DNA of 64,000 nt from Micromonospora polyrhachis (lineage in GTDB: Bacteria; Actinomycetota; Actinomycetes; Mycobacteriales; Micromonosporaceae). Of this stretch, positions 45,717 through 54,093 are shown one piece after another. Each line of letters starts with the position of its first letter. Position 1 is the stretch's first letter. The stretch is from positions 3,608,501 to 3,672,500 of the forward strand of contig NZ_JACHJW010000001.1 of the NCBI RefSeq assembly GCF_014203835.1. The letters are read 5' to 3'. The position numbers were made by a program, and so were the translations under genes. Below the pieces are notes generated by a model. It was given only the letters and a program-made list of their open reading frames with translations. It ran no database searches and had not been told where the DNA came from.

Positions 45717-46258
45717 GAGCGCTCCCAGTCCACGGCATCGACCAGCCACTGTCCATCCTGGCTCACCAACTCCAGTCGGAGTTGGCCAGTATCCACCGCC
45801 ATCGTCACCTCGACGAACCTCTCGGTCTGCGGGATGACGACCGGCTCGCCGGTTAGCCGCTGGGCCGGCACCGTGACCGGATCGACACCGGTCAGCTTCT
45901 CGGTCAGGGTGCTGGTCGAGAGCGGCCGAAGTGCGGCCTGCCACTGCTCAGCCGAAACCCCTCCGTGGGCCAGCCAGGCGGTGGCAAATCGGCGGGCCAC
46001 CACCTCGGGTGCGGTTGCGCCCGGTTTGGTCGCCGGCGAGGGCGGGGCTGTGGCGTTGGCGCCATCGTCACCCTCGTTCGGGTCCACCGTGGAGATGGGC
46101 CGGGTGGGGTGACCAGTCAGGTCCGACCCGAGACCGATCGGGCCGGCGAGCAGCCGAGCGGCTCCGACGATGCCGAGTACCACTACGACGATTACCAGAG
46201 CAATGCCGAGGCGCGACCGTAGGACCCGGGTAGTGAGGAATGCGATGGCGCGTTTCAT
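45713..46258 (-). CDS. VirB8/TcpC-like bitopic membrane protein
   Basis: A 181-aa protein: short cytoplasmic start, one membrane helix at about 18-40 (LGIALVIVVVVLGIVGAA), a disordered Pro/Thr linker, and an outer alpha/beta domain from about 85 (VVARRFATAWLAHGG) resembling the NTF2-like fold shared by VirB8 and TcpC. Assignment is by architecture and place in the operon, not by a clear motif. GAGGTGA precedes ATG 46258; three nt separate it from the VirB6-like gene. Confidence 0.65.
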   Translation of the reverse strand: MKRAIAFLTTRVLRSRLGIALVIVVVVLGIVGAARLLAGPIGLGSDLTGHPTRPISTVDPNEGDDGANATAPPSPATKPGATAPEVVARRFATAWLAHGGVSAEQWQAALRPLSTSTLTEKLTGVDPVTVPAQRLTGEPVVIPQTERFVEVTMAVDTGQLRLELVSQDGQWLVDAVDWERS

Positions 46259-46261
46259 TTC

Positions 46262-48193
46262 TCACCTCGCCTCGGTGCGTACCCGTGGTGGCGGCTTCAC
46301 TTCCGACTTGCCGACCGAATCGGGCCGGTAGATGACGAAGGAAGGGGTCTCCGCTGGCACGTCCGGCTCGGTCCACTCGGCCGGTCGCCGCCGACGCGAC
46401 CGTACGGCCGGGGCCGGAGGTCCAGTCGGCTTCTCCTTGCCAGGCCGGGATTCCTCTCGCGTTCGCTCCCGGCCATCCGGGCGGGACTCCGCCGCGTGGA
46501 TCGGATCCTCCAACCGAGCCTCCGGCCGCAGACTGGTCTGCTCGACCGTCACGGTACGGCGCTTGCCGCCTCGGGGCTCAGCGGTGCCGCCCGGCTCGGC
46601 GACGTTGAGCTTGGCCGCCTCCCGCATGTCTCGGAAGAATCTGCGGTGCCAGGACCCGGCGGAGCTGACCGCCTCACTGCTGTCCTTACCGCCGAGTTGG
46701 GTGATCCGCCGGTAGGGACGTAGAAGCAACCAACCCACGACCCCGGAAAGCCAGACAAGTACCACCTGCAACCACCCGGGCAGGGTCGGTGTGCTCATCA
46801 CCAGATCCACGGCGAGCAGGTAGACAGCAGCCCCGGTGCCGAAGATGGCGATGTTGAAGACAGCGGCGATGACCGCGTTGGCCAGCCGACGCAGACCGGT
46901 GCTGGCCGGACGGAGTAGCCCGACCGTGCCGAGGATCGGAGCGGCGATGACCGCCCAACGGAAGATCAGGAAGCCCAGCAGGACCAGCAGCGAGGCGGTC
47001 AGGTCGAACATGGCGAAGAGGATGGCGGCGAGTACGGCGATGAAGCCCGCGCCCACCCGGTCCATGTCCCGAGTGCCCTGGAGGTATTCGTAGGCTTCCG
47101 GGTCCTCGGTCTGAATCTGCTGGGCGACCTTCGCCCACTGTAGCTGCTTGGCCTTGATCGTGGCTTCTCTGGTGTCTGGGTTGTCGCGGAGTTTCTGCGC
47201 CTCCTCCCAGGACAGGGACTTGGCGTCGTACAGCGCTCGACCGTACTTCTTGGCGGTCTCGGTGTCGGCCGAGCCGAGCGTCCCGCGCAGCCAGTTGCGG
47301 TAGAGCATGCTCTCCGCCGAGGTGTCGCTTGCCCGCACCGCTGGTGGGCGCTTGTCCTTGCAGGCGTCGGGGTTGGGTAACGCGCAGGCCTCGGGCGGCA
47401 CGTCTCGGGCACCCGGCCCAACGGCGTCGTGCACCACACCGAGGGTGGAGATAAGGGCCCCGTCCGCGATGTTGGCCGACTTCACCGGCCAGGCGGCCAA
47501 CGCGGTGACCGCGACCATGACGAAGACCGCCCAGCCGGCGGTGGTCATCGCGTTGCTCATGTCGGACTGGCGGGACCGCCAGAGCAGGTATAGCCCGACC
47601 ACACAGAGCGTGACGATGCCGAAGACGCTAAACACTTTCTCGTAGATGGCCTTGGTGGCCTGCTCGACGAGCGGGTCCGCCCAGCCCCACATGCTCCGGG
47701 CGTCCCAGGCCCGCTCACGTAGCGCGTTGGAGGCACCGATGATGGCTGTGGCGAGCATGAACTCGCCGTTCGCCATCATGTGAGTGACCTTGTAGTCCGG
47801 GTGAACTACTGCGGTGGCGCAGCCCGAGTCGACGGCGTACGTCGTGTAGCTGTATCCGGCGTAGCCATACTCGCTGTACAGCCCTTTGGGGCCGGGCTCC
47901 TTAGATGACTCGGGGCGGGAGGCGAACCAGCCGGCGAGTCCGGCGTCCGGGGTGCTCGGGGTGGGCGACTTTCGGCAGGTGACAGTCTCCTCGCTGACCG
48001 TCTGGAGTCGGTCGACGCAGGAACGGAAGTCGGCCTGCCACTCGGCGGTACTGCACAGGTCGGCCAGCTGACGGGTTGGGATCGGGGCGGCGGAGGCGGG
48101 TGCCGCGCCAAACACCGGCCAGGCCACCGTCGCCGCCGCGAGCAGCCCGATGGCGAGGATCAGGGCGGTGAACCGACCCCCGGCTCTGGCCAT
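46262..48193 (-). CDS. VirB6/TrbL-like polytopic membrane protein
   Basis: A 643-aa protein. Seen: signal peptide (FTALILAIGLLAAATVAWPV), an outer region of about 170 residues with paired cysteines (DLCST, RSCVD, VTCRK), six or seven membrane helices between about 190 and 500, and a charged cytoplasmic tail rich in Arg, Glu and Pro. This arrangement is that of VirB6/TrbL channel components of Gram-positive conjugation systems. ATG 48193 has GGAGG 6 nt upstream, one nt after the VirB4-like stop; longer frames are not supported. Confidence 0.75.
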   Translation of the reverse strand: MARAGGRFTALILAIGLLAAATVAWPVFGAAPASAAPIPTRQLADLCSTAEWQADFRSCVDRLQTVSEETVTCRKSPTPSTPDAGLAGWFASRPESSKEPGPKGLYSEYGYAGYSYTTYAVDSGCATAVVHPDYKVTHMMANGEFMLATAIIGASNALRERAWDARSMWGWADPLVEQATKAIYEKVFSVFGIVTLCVVGLYLLWRSRQSDMSNAMTTAGWAVFVMVAVTALAAWPVKSANIADGALISTLGVVHDAVGPGARDVPPEACALPNPDACKDKRPPAVRASDTSAESMLYRNWLRGTLGSADTETAKKYGRALYDAKSLSWEEAQKLRDNPDTREATIKAKQLQWAKVAQQIQTEDPEAYEYLQGTRDMDRVGAGFIAVLAAILFAMFDLTASLLVLLGFLIFRWAVIAAPILGTVGLLRPASTGLRRLANAVIAAVFNIAIFGTGAAVYLLAVDLVMSTPTLPGWLQVVLVWLSGVVGWLLLRPYRRITQLGGKDSSEAVSSAGSWHRRFFRDMREAAKLNVAEPGGTAEPRGGKRRTVTVEQTSLRPEARLEDPIHAAESRPDGRERTREESRPGKEKPTGPPAPAVRSRRRRPAEWTEPDVPAETPSFVIYRPDSVGKSEVKPPPRVRTEAR

Positions 48194-48194
48194 C

Positions 48195-51100
48195 TCACGC
48201 CTCCAGGTCCGCGATGCTGGTCGGCAGGGTGGGCTGGTTGGCCGGCGTGGTGTTCGGTGTGGTGTCGAGATGGTCGAGGAGGCCCTCGACATACGACACG
48301 TCCACCCGTACCTTCTGCACCCGCCCGTCCACGTCACGCATCACGAACTCCCGGAAGCCGAGCCTCGAAGCCGATGACGAATCCACATTGGAAAGCGAGG
48401 CGAGCGTGGCCTCGTACCCGTCGTCGACGGGCACCCGGAGCAGCCGTAGCGCCTCGGAGGCGATCTCACTGTCCTCGGCGATCCGGCCGACGAAGACGGT
48501 GGAGACCAGGTTCTGCACATCCAGTCCGAGGATGTCGCGGGGGTTCTGCGAGGCGACCAGGGCGGCGAGGTTCCACTTCCGGGAGTCGCGGGCGAGCCGG
48601 ACCAGGAAGGACCGGCCGGAGCGCCAGCCTTCCATGAAGTGGGCCTCGTCGAGGCCGACCATCTTGCGCGAACTCATCGACCCGCCATAACACCGACGTA
48701 CGGCGAGCCGATGTGCGGTGTGCAACATGGGCAGCGCCAGCGCCTCCTCAGCCGACCAGTACTCCCGTTCGATCTTCAGATCGGGTAGGCGCAGACCGGC
48801 CATGGTGATCACGGTCAGCGCGGCGTCGGCACCGAGCAGCCCTTCCGGCGGCCGACCGAAGAAGAGCAGGGCCAGTGGCATCTCGGCGGTGTCCAGCAGC
48901 AGGTTGCCCAGTTCCCGGCCCGCGTCGTCGTCCAGTCCGCTGAGACAGGCCACCACGTCGTCGAGGGTGGAGGTCTCCTCGGCTGGCACCTGTCGTACGG
49001 CGTGCCGGAGCAGGGTGGCCGTGGACGCCTCGCGGGCGACCTGCGGTGGCACCAGCATCATGCAGATGTCCTGCACCAGCATCCGCCGCTCGGCGCGGGC
49101 GTTGGAGATCGCGATCTGGAACTCCCGGTCGCCGGCCGCCCCGGTCGGGAACTCGGTGCGTAGTGGGGTCGGGATCAGTGAGTATGGCGCCAGGGTGCCC
49201 TGCTCGGAGCCGGTCAGGTTGAGCACCCGGGAGTATGGCCGCAGCTCGGGCATCGCGCAGAGCCGGGCCAACGGGCCGGACGGGTCGAGCAGGGTCACCT
49301 GCACTCCCCGTCGGGCAGCCAGGTAGCCCAGTGCGCCGAGCAGGGTCGACTTGCCACCACCCGGTTCGGCGACGAAGACGGCGAGGCCGGAGCGTTCGCG
49401 TACCTCCATCGGGAAGTGCAGGTCGAGGAAGACCGGCCGACGGCAGGTGCCGGCGGTTCGGCCGATCAGGTCGCCTCGCCGGTCGCCGACGGTGGAGGCG
49501 GCCTGGGGGAGGGCGGCGGCGAGCAGGTTGACCGGCATTCGCCGGATGTAGCCGGTGTTGGCGATCGGTTCGCCGGGGATGAACTCTCGGGCGAGCCAGT
49601 CCTGGTTCTTCGGGTGTTGCAGTGAGATACGTAGTTCGCGTGAGTAGAGCTGGATGAGCCGTCGGGCCCGTTCGAGGCATTCCTCCCGGCTCCGGCCGCC
49701 GACTGCGAGCCGGTGCCAGCCGTGGGCTCGGGCGGAGTCCACCGGTAGCCCGGTGGTCATCTCGTCGCCGATCACCAGGGCCCGTTTGGCGAGCCGTTCG
49801 AGCTCGGGCGGGGCGTCGATGCCGTGTTCGGCGTAGTCGAGCTGCTGGGAGCGGATCATCCGCAGCCGGTGCTCCAGGTTACGGAACGAGTCGGCGGAGC
49901 CGAGGATGTCCACCCTGGTGGAGAGCTCCATCGGCCACGGTAGGCGCTCGTGGAAGTGCAGCCAGGGCTCGTGCCGTTCGGGGATCTCCAGCGGTTCCAT
50001 CCGGCCGACCGCGAGTACGGCGACATGCCGTTCCTCGCCGGTCATCCGGTTGACGAACTTCAACGTCGACCCGTACGGGGTGCGGTACCGCTCGATCTGT
50101 TCGGTCAGGCCGAGTAGGTCGCCCCGTTCCCACTTGCCGCCGGTGACCGGGGAGAGGGTGGTGGGCGGCGCCATGCACAGCGCCACGGAGCGGTAGAGCA
50201 GCCACTCCATCTCCTGCGTGGTGACTCGTCGGCCCCGCATGCCGAACGCGCCGAGCACCTCGTCGAACTGTTCGACGGTACGACCCAGCTTGCGCCGCTC
50301 GCCTTCGGCTACTCCTCGGCCGAAGGTACGAAGTAGGCGTTCGCTGAACGAGTTGCCCAGTGATCGGCGGGCGAAGGTGACGCCCAGGTAGGTCTGTCCC
50401 TCCGCGTGGTTGACCGAGAGCAGGTGCCGTTGTGCGGCCACCAGGTGATCGGACCAACTGGTCGCACCGGGCACGGTGGCCAGCGGGTGCGGGGTGTGAG
50501 CGTCGATGGTCCGGGCCCATTCGTCGGCCGGGAACGGCCGGGTGGTCCGGCGTAGGTGTAGCCGGAATCCGGCCAGGCCGGCGTACTGCTCGGAGATTGC
50601 CGAGAGCAGCGCCTCGCGTTCGGCGTCGGGGCGGAACGCCCAGCGCACTTCCGGCAGCCAGTACCAGGCGGTGACGGTGTTCGGGGTGAAGGTGAGATGC
50701 CCGGCGATCTCGGTGATGGCCAGTTCGACAGCGGGATCACGGTCGCGGAACTTCACCTTGGGCGGCCGGACCTTGACCGGCTTCACCACCGTGGGCTTCT
50801 TCGGCTTCTTGCCCGCTGGTTCCGTTTTCCGCCCCGGTTCGGCGACGGGGACCGGATCGGCCACCGGAACCCGTTCGGCCGGCTGCTCGGCGCGGCGGCC
50901 GGTCAGCCATTCGTGAGGTGGTGCCGGCAGCGGCTCAGCGGTGGCCGGCGGGGATGCGTGCTGGCCCGGGGCCGGTCCACCCGCCGGGGAGAGTGGGATG
51001 GGGTCACCGGCCGGCTCCGCCCAGCGCGGGTCGGTGGTCTGGACGGATCTGCTCCACTGTGGCTGTGGCTGTGGCTCGCTGGGTTCGATCCACCGGTCGC

Positions 51101-51647
51101 GTACGTGCTGTGCTGGTGCGGGAGGGGCCACCGGCGTCACCGGGGTCACCGGTTCGGCGGGGGCCGGCTGCTCCGCCGCCCAGTTCGGCTGGGCGGTTCG
51201 GTCGTTCGGGTTGGTCGGTGCGGCGGGTGGTGATGTCCGTGCCGGTGTCGGAGCAGAGGGTGCGGTCGACTCGCTCGGGTTCTCGCCCCAACCCGCCCGA
51301 CGGGGGGCCGGTGGGCTGGTCGCCGGCTGCTGCGTCACGGCACGCGGGGGCTGGCCCGGTCGGGCGCGCTGCCCGGCGAAGAGATCGAGGAAGGGCGAGT
51401 CGATGTCGGGATGTTCGGCGGGTGCCGGGCTTCGGGCATCGGTGGTGGTCGGTGACGCGGAGCGAGATCGGGATGGGGGTTGGGGTGCCTGGAATACGGC
51501 GACACCACCGTGTCCAGGGCTGGTGACCAGGGCGTTGTCGTCGTCGTGATCGACTGTGGGGTAGTTGATCGGTCGCACACCGTAACCATTGCGGTCGGCC
51601 GGTCTGCTGGCCGGGCTTGCTGGGCCCGGCGGAGTGGGGCGGGTCAT
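48195..51647 (-). CDS. VirB4/TraC-like ATPase with long N-terminal disordered arm
   Basis: A 1150-aa conjugation-type ATPase. Residues 1-330 are Pro/Ala/Thr-rich and disordered. From about 335 it is a VirB4 protein: the N-terminal CagE-like region (LTFTPNTVTAWYWLPEV), Walker A EPGGGKSTLLGAL near residue 765, Walker B KMVGLDEAHFMEG near 1000 and LVASQNPRDILG after it. Intact motifs imply an active motor. ATG 51647 overlaps the stop of the 46-aa ORF (ATGA). No VirD4/TcpA-type coupling ATPase is encoded with it. Confidence 0.88.
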   Translation of the reverse strand: MTRPTPPGPASPASRPADRNGYGVRPINYPTVDHDDDNALVTSPGHGGVAVFQAPQPPSRSRSASPTTTDARSPAPAEHPDIDSPFLDLFAGQRARPGQPPRAVTQQPATSPPAPRRAGWGENPSESTAPSAPTPARTSPPAAPTNPNDRTAQPNWAAEQPAPAEPVTPVTPVAPPAPAQHVRDRWIEPSEPQPQPQWSRSVQTTDPRWAEPAGDPIPLSPAGGPAPGQHASPPATAEPLPAPPHEWLTGRRAEQPAERVPVADPVPVAEPGRKTEPAGKKPKKPTVVKPVKVRPPKVKFRDRDPAVELAITEIAGHLTFTPNTVTAWYWLPEVRWAFRPDAEREALLSAISEQYAGLAGFRLHLRRTTRPFPADEWARTIDAHTPHPLATVPGATSWSDHLVAAQRHLLSVNHAEGQTYLGVTFARRSLGNSFSERLLRTFGRGVAEGERRKLGRTVEQFDEVLGAFGMRGRRVTTQEMEWLLYRSVALCMAPPTTLSPVTGGKWERGDLLGLTEQIERYRTPYGSTLKFVNRMTGEERHVAVLAVGRMEPLEIPERHEPWLHFHERLPWPMELSTRVDILGSADSFRNLEHRLRMIRSQQLDYAEHGIDAPPELERLAKRALVIGDEMTTGLPVDSARAHGWHRLAVGGRSREECLERARRLIQLYSRELRISLQHPKNQDWLAREFIPGEPIANTGYIRRMPVNLLAAALPQAASTVGDRRGDLIGRTAGTCRRPVFLDLHFPMEVRERSGLAVFVAEPGGGKSTLLGALGYLAARRGVQVTLLDPSGPLARLCAMPELRPYSRVLNLTGSEQGTLAPYSLIPTPLRTEFPTGAAGDREFQIAISNARAERRMLVQDICMMLVPPQVAREASTATLLRHAVRQVPAEETSTLDDVVACLSGLDDDAGRELGNLLLDTAEMPLALLFFGRPPEGLLGADAALTVITMAGLRLPDLKIEREYWSAEEALALPMLHTAHRLAVRRCYGGSMSSRKMVGLDEAHFMEGWRSGRSFLVRLARDSRKWNLAALVASQNPRDILGLDVQNLVSTVFVGRIAEDSEIASEALRLLRVPVDDGYEATLASLSNVDSSSASRLGFREFVMRDVDGRVQKVRVDVSYVEGLLDHLDTTPNTTPANQPTLPTSIADLEA

Positions 51648-51784
51648 GCCATCGCCTCGCTCAGCGGGGTGATTCGCTCTGCCCCCCGGGACAACATGGT
51701 CATTTGCCCGCCTCGCTTCGCTCCGTGCGGCCGTACGGGCCGCGCCACGCCGAGCCTGACGACTCGCCCACCGGGTTGCCTCAT
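51644..51784 (-). CDS. 46-aa ORF coupled on both sides inside the T4SS-like operon
   Basis: Starts MRQPGGRVVRLGVARPVRP and ends ITPLSEAMA. Its ATG overlaps the stop of the 121-aa gene and its TGA overlaps the VirB4-like ATG, both as ATGA, so the ribosome would be handed from gene to gene. Basic, no membrane helix, unrecognised. The exact double overlap argues that it is translated. Confidence 0.55.
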   Translation of the reverse strand: MRQPGGRVVRLGVARPVRPHGAKRGGQMTMLSRGAERITPLSEAMA

Positions 51785-52146
51785 GCCAGCAGCTCCTCCC
51801 GGATCCGGATTCCGGTCGCGACCAGTCGAGGGTCGCGTTGCTCCGTGGCCGGCTCCCGGTTGCGTCGCCAGTCGGTCAGCGCGGTGCGGATGACCACGCG
51901 GGCCGGCCGGTCGGGGTCGACGTGGCGGAAGATGAAGGACGTCGTGACGATCGCCAGTGCGATCTCCCAGGCTGGGAACAGCTCGACGTTGAGCGTGAAC
52001 AGCCAGTGGATGAACACGTAGAGCGGTACCAGCACGATGAACAGCCCGTACTGCGCGTAGGGCAGGTGGACTGGCAGCGTGTATCCGGGCGGGCCGAGGT
52101 AGACCAGACGGGCCCGATAGATGTCGTCGTCGGTGCGCAGCCGCAT
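51781..52146 (-). CDS. PrgI/TcpE-like small membrane protein (VirB3 position)
   Basis: A 121-aa protein with two adjacent hydrophobic segments at about 32-52 and 58-75 (QYGLFIVLVPLYVFIHWLF), followed by a charged tail with HVDPDRPARVVIRTALTDW. Two helices in a short protein directly before a VirB4 gene is the PrgI/TcpE/VirB3 arrangement of Gram-positive T4SS. GAGG lies upstream of ATG 52146. Confidence 0.7.
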   Translation of the reverse strand: MRLRTDDDIYRARLVYLGPPGYTLPVHLPYAQYGLFIVLVPLYVFIHWLFTLNVELFPAWEIALAIVTTSFIFRHVDPDRPARVVIRTALTDWRRNREPATEQRDPRLVATGIRIREELLA

Positions 52147-52160
52147 CTCGTGCCTCGCAC

Positions 52161-52475
52161 CTATTCGAAGATCAGGTTGATGAGGTAGTCACCGACGAAG
52201 AACAGCGTGGCGGCGCCGGCGATGAACGCGAGACCGACGATCGCGATCGCTGAGCTGGTCAGTACCTTGGATATCTCGCCGCGGCTGGCCCGGCCGATGA
52301 AGATGACACCGAGTACGGCGAGCAGGATCGGGGCGACCTTGCTGGCGAAGAAGCTGACGATGTTCTCGGTGGCGATGCCCTTGGGGGCTGGCTCCGCTAC
52401 AGGAACGAGCGCGAGCGTGTGGAGGGCGTGTGTGGCAGTCGTCCATGCCGTGTCCACGAACTCCATGGCGATCAT
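52161..52475 (-). CDS. TrbC/VirB2 pilin-like membrane protein
   Basis: A 104-aa protein with a first hydrophobic stretch near 12-30 and two long helices near 42-62 and 72-98 (PILLAVLGVIFIGRASRG; AIAIVGLAFIAGAATLFFVG) joined by a short charged loop, as in VirB2/TrbC pilins and the PrgI-neighbour proteins of actinobacterial conjugation loci. ATG 52475 has GGGAGG 5 nt upstream. First gene of the operon, 14 nt before the next. Confidence 0.7.
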   Translation of the reverse strand: MIAMEFVDTAWTTATHALHTLALVPVAEPAPKGIATENIVSFFASKVAPILLAVLGVIFIGRASRGEISKVLTSSAIAIVGLAFIAGAATLFFVGDYLINLIFE

Positions 52476-52671
52476 TGCAACCTCCCCAAGGCGCGGCTGG
52501 CGTGGCCGCGGCACTGCAGTTGTCTGGCCCCTGACGGAAACGCTGGGTCGGAAGCAGCGTCATTTGACCCTGCGTCTTCCGTCCGCCACGAAAGGTGACG
52601 CTTTCTGGGCGTTTTCTCCCGCTTCGGCCCATCTCCTCAAGCTTCGCCAACTGGATGTCATGCAAGTGCAA

Positions 52672-52700
52672 AGCGTACGGGCCGCCCTTGGATCGAACAA
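52672..52700 (-). promoter_or_regulatory. Predicted promoter of the T4SS-like operon
   Basis: Minus strand TTGTTC (52695-52700), 17-bp spacer, TACGCT (52672-52677). This is the best -35/-10 pair in the window. Predicted start near 52665, giving a leader of about 190 nt. Confidence 0.5.
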
Positions 52701-52794
52701 GCTGCGAAGAGCGTCACCCGGTGGGGCCTTTCGGGCTGGCAATAGTACACCTGTTCTAGGCGGTACGGCTGGCGTGCGGCGAAGCGCCGGTAGG

Positions 52795-52800
52795 TAACGT
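52795..52800 (+). promoter_or_regulatory. Putative -10 box (TAACGT) of the folP operon
   Basis: Six nt before GTG 52807; no Shine-Dalgarno. Confidence 0.55.
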
Positions 52801-52806
52801 CTAGCC

Positions 52807-53715
52807 GTGACTGATGTGCTGCGATCGGACACTCCGGTCGTGATGGGCGTTCTCAACGTCACGCCCGACTCGTTCTCCGACGGCGGGCGGTACACCGACC
52901 TCGACTCGGCGGTACGGCACGGCGTGCGGATGCACCAGGACGGTGCCGACCTGGTCGACGTGGGCGGCGAATCCACCCGGCCCGGAGCGGACCGGGTGGA
53001 CGCGGAGACCGAGTGCGCCCGGGTGCTGCCGGTGATCCGGGAGTTGGCGACGGCGGGTGTGCCGATGAGCATCGACACCACCCGGGCGCGGGTGGCGGCG
53101 GCGGCGCTGGCGGCCGGGGCGACCGTCGTCAACGACGTCTCCGGCGGGCTGGCCGACCCGGAGATGGCCCGGGTGGTGGCGGACGCGGGCTGCCCGTGGG
53201 TGCTCATGCACTGGCGTGGGCATGCCAAACAGATGGGGAGCCTCGCCAACTACTCGGACGTGGTCGCGGACGTACGCGTCGAACTGGCCCAGCGGATCGA
53301 GGAAGCGCTCGCCGCCGGGGTCGCCGCCGATCGGATCGTGATCGACCCGGGGCTCGGCTTCGCGAAACGCCCGGCCGACAACTGGCAGCTCACCGCCCGG
53401 CTGCCGGAACTACTGACGCTCGGATACCCGCTGCTCTTCGCGGCCAGTCGCAAGTCCTATCTGGGGGCGCTGCTGGCCGGACCGGACGGTACCGCCCGGC
53501 CGACCGCCGAGCGGGCGGCGGCGACCATCGCCACCAGTGTGCTCGCGGTGGCCGCCGGGGCCTGGGGAGTACGCGTGCACGACGTGCGCGCCACCCGGGA
53601 CGCGCTCGCGGTCTGGCAGGCCAGCGGGCGGCCCCGGCTGGTCGGGAACGAGACGGCAGAAGCGGTCGGGAGCGAGACGGCAGAAGCGGTCGGGAACGAA
53701 AGGGTGGCTCGATGA
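52807..53715 (+). CDS. folP: Dihydropteroate synthase
   Basis: A 302-aa enzyme joining p-aminobenzoate to the dihydropterin; the sulfonamide target. Seen: VMGVLNVTPDSFSDGGRY at about 12-29, DVGGESTRPGAD near 55, VNDVSGG near 107, and DPGLGFAKRP near 180. The last 25 codons are a 24-bp repeat absent from the catalytic fold. Start GTG with leaderless pattern. Overlaps folB by ATGA. Confidence 0.96.
   Translation: MTDVLRSDTPVVMGVLNVTPDSFSDGGRYTDLDSAVRHGVRMHQDGADLVDVGGESTRPGADRVDAETECARVLPVIRELATAGVPMSIDTTRARVAAAALAAGATVVNDVSGGLADPEMARVVADAGCPWVLMHWRGHAKQMGSLANYSDVVADVRVELAQRIEEALAAGVAADRIVIDPGLGFAKRPADNWQLTARLPELLTLGYPLLFAASRKSYLGALLAGPDGTARPTAERAAATIATSVLAVAAGAWGVRVHDVRATRDALAVWQASGRPRLVGNETAEAVGSETAEAVGNERVAR
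53640..53703. repeat. 24-bp tandem repeat at the 3' end of folP
   Basis: Two full units (ggtcgggaRcgagacggcag) and a partial third, encoding VGxETAEA. Ends a few codons before the stop. Confidence 0.85.
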
Positions 53716-54089
53716 CTGATCGGATCGTGCCCGCAGACCGCATCGTGCTTACCGGCCTGCGAGCGCGCGGCCGGCACGGCGTCTACGACTTCGAACGTGC
53801 CCAGGGGCAGGACTTCGTCATCGACGTGGCGCTCGACCTGGACCTCGGTCCGGCCGCCCGGTCGGACGACGTGACCGACACGGTCCACTACGGCGAACTC
53901 GCCGAGGAACTGGTCTCGATCGTGACCGGGGATCCGGTGAACCTGATCGAGACCCTGGCCGACCGGCTCGCCGCCGCCTGCCTGGCCGACCAGCGGGTCG
54001 CCGCGGCGACAGTGACCGTGCACAAGCCACAGGCGCCGATCCCGCACGAGTTCGCCGACGTGGCGGTGACCATGACCAGGCGGAGGTGA
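53712..54089 (+). CDS. folB: Dihydroneopterin aldolase
   Basis: A 125-aa enzyme that cleaves dihydroneopterin to hydroxymethyl-dihydropterin. Seen: LTGLRARGRHGVYDFERAQG at the start, VHYGELAEEL and ETLADRLAAACL, and the C-terminal HKPQAPIPHEF with the catalytic lysine. ATGA overlap with folP; 4 nt before folK. Confidence 0.94.
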   Translation: MTDRIVPADRIVLTGLRARGRHGVYDFERAQGQDFVIDVALDLDLGPAARSDDVTDTVHYGELAEELVSIVTGDPVNLIETLADRLAAACLADQRVAAATVTVHKPQAPIPHEFADVAVTMTRRR

Positions 54090-54093
54090 AGCG

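Larger units (their letters stand above)
52476..52806. other. Divergent control region between the T4SS-like operon and folP
   Basis: 331 bp. On the minus strand it holds a promoter (52672-52700) and a roughly 190-nt leader with the inverted repeat cggaag/cttccg at 52549-52581. On the plus strand it holds the folP -10. Composition is less GC-rich than its surroundings. An open minus frame from 52671 overlaps the pilin gene and is not regarded as a gene. Confidence 0.5.

Noticed and set aside
39638-52475. Integrative conjugative element
   Set aside because: No integrase, relaxase, excisionase, tRNA target or flanking direct repeat is seen, and base composition matches the host. Kept as a resident T4SS-like cluster.
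52189-52671. 160-codon minus-strand frame from a TTG in the T4SS leader
   Set aside because: It overlaps the pilin-like gene in another frame, has no ribosome binding site, and its second half is a shadow. The region is better read as a leader.
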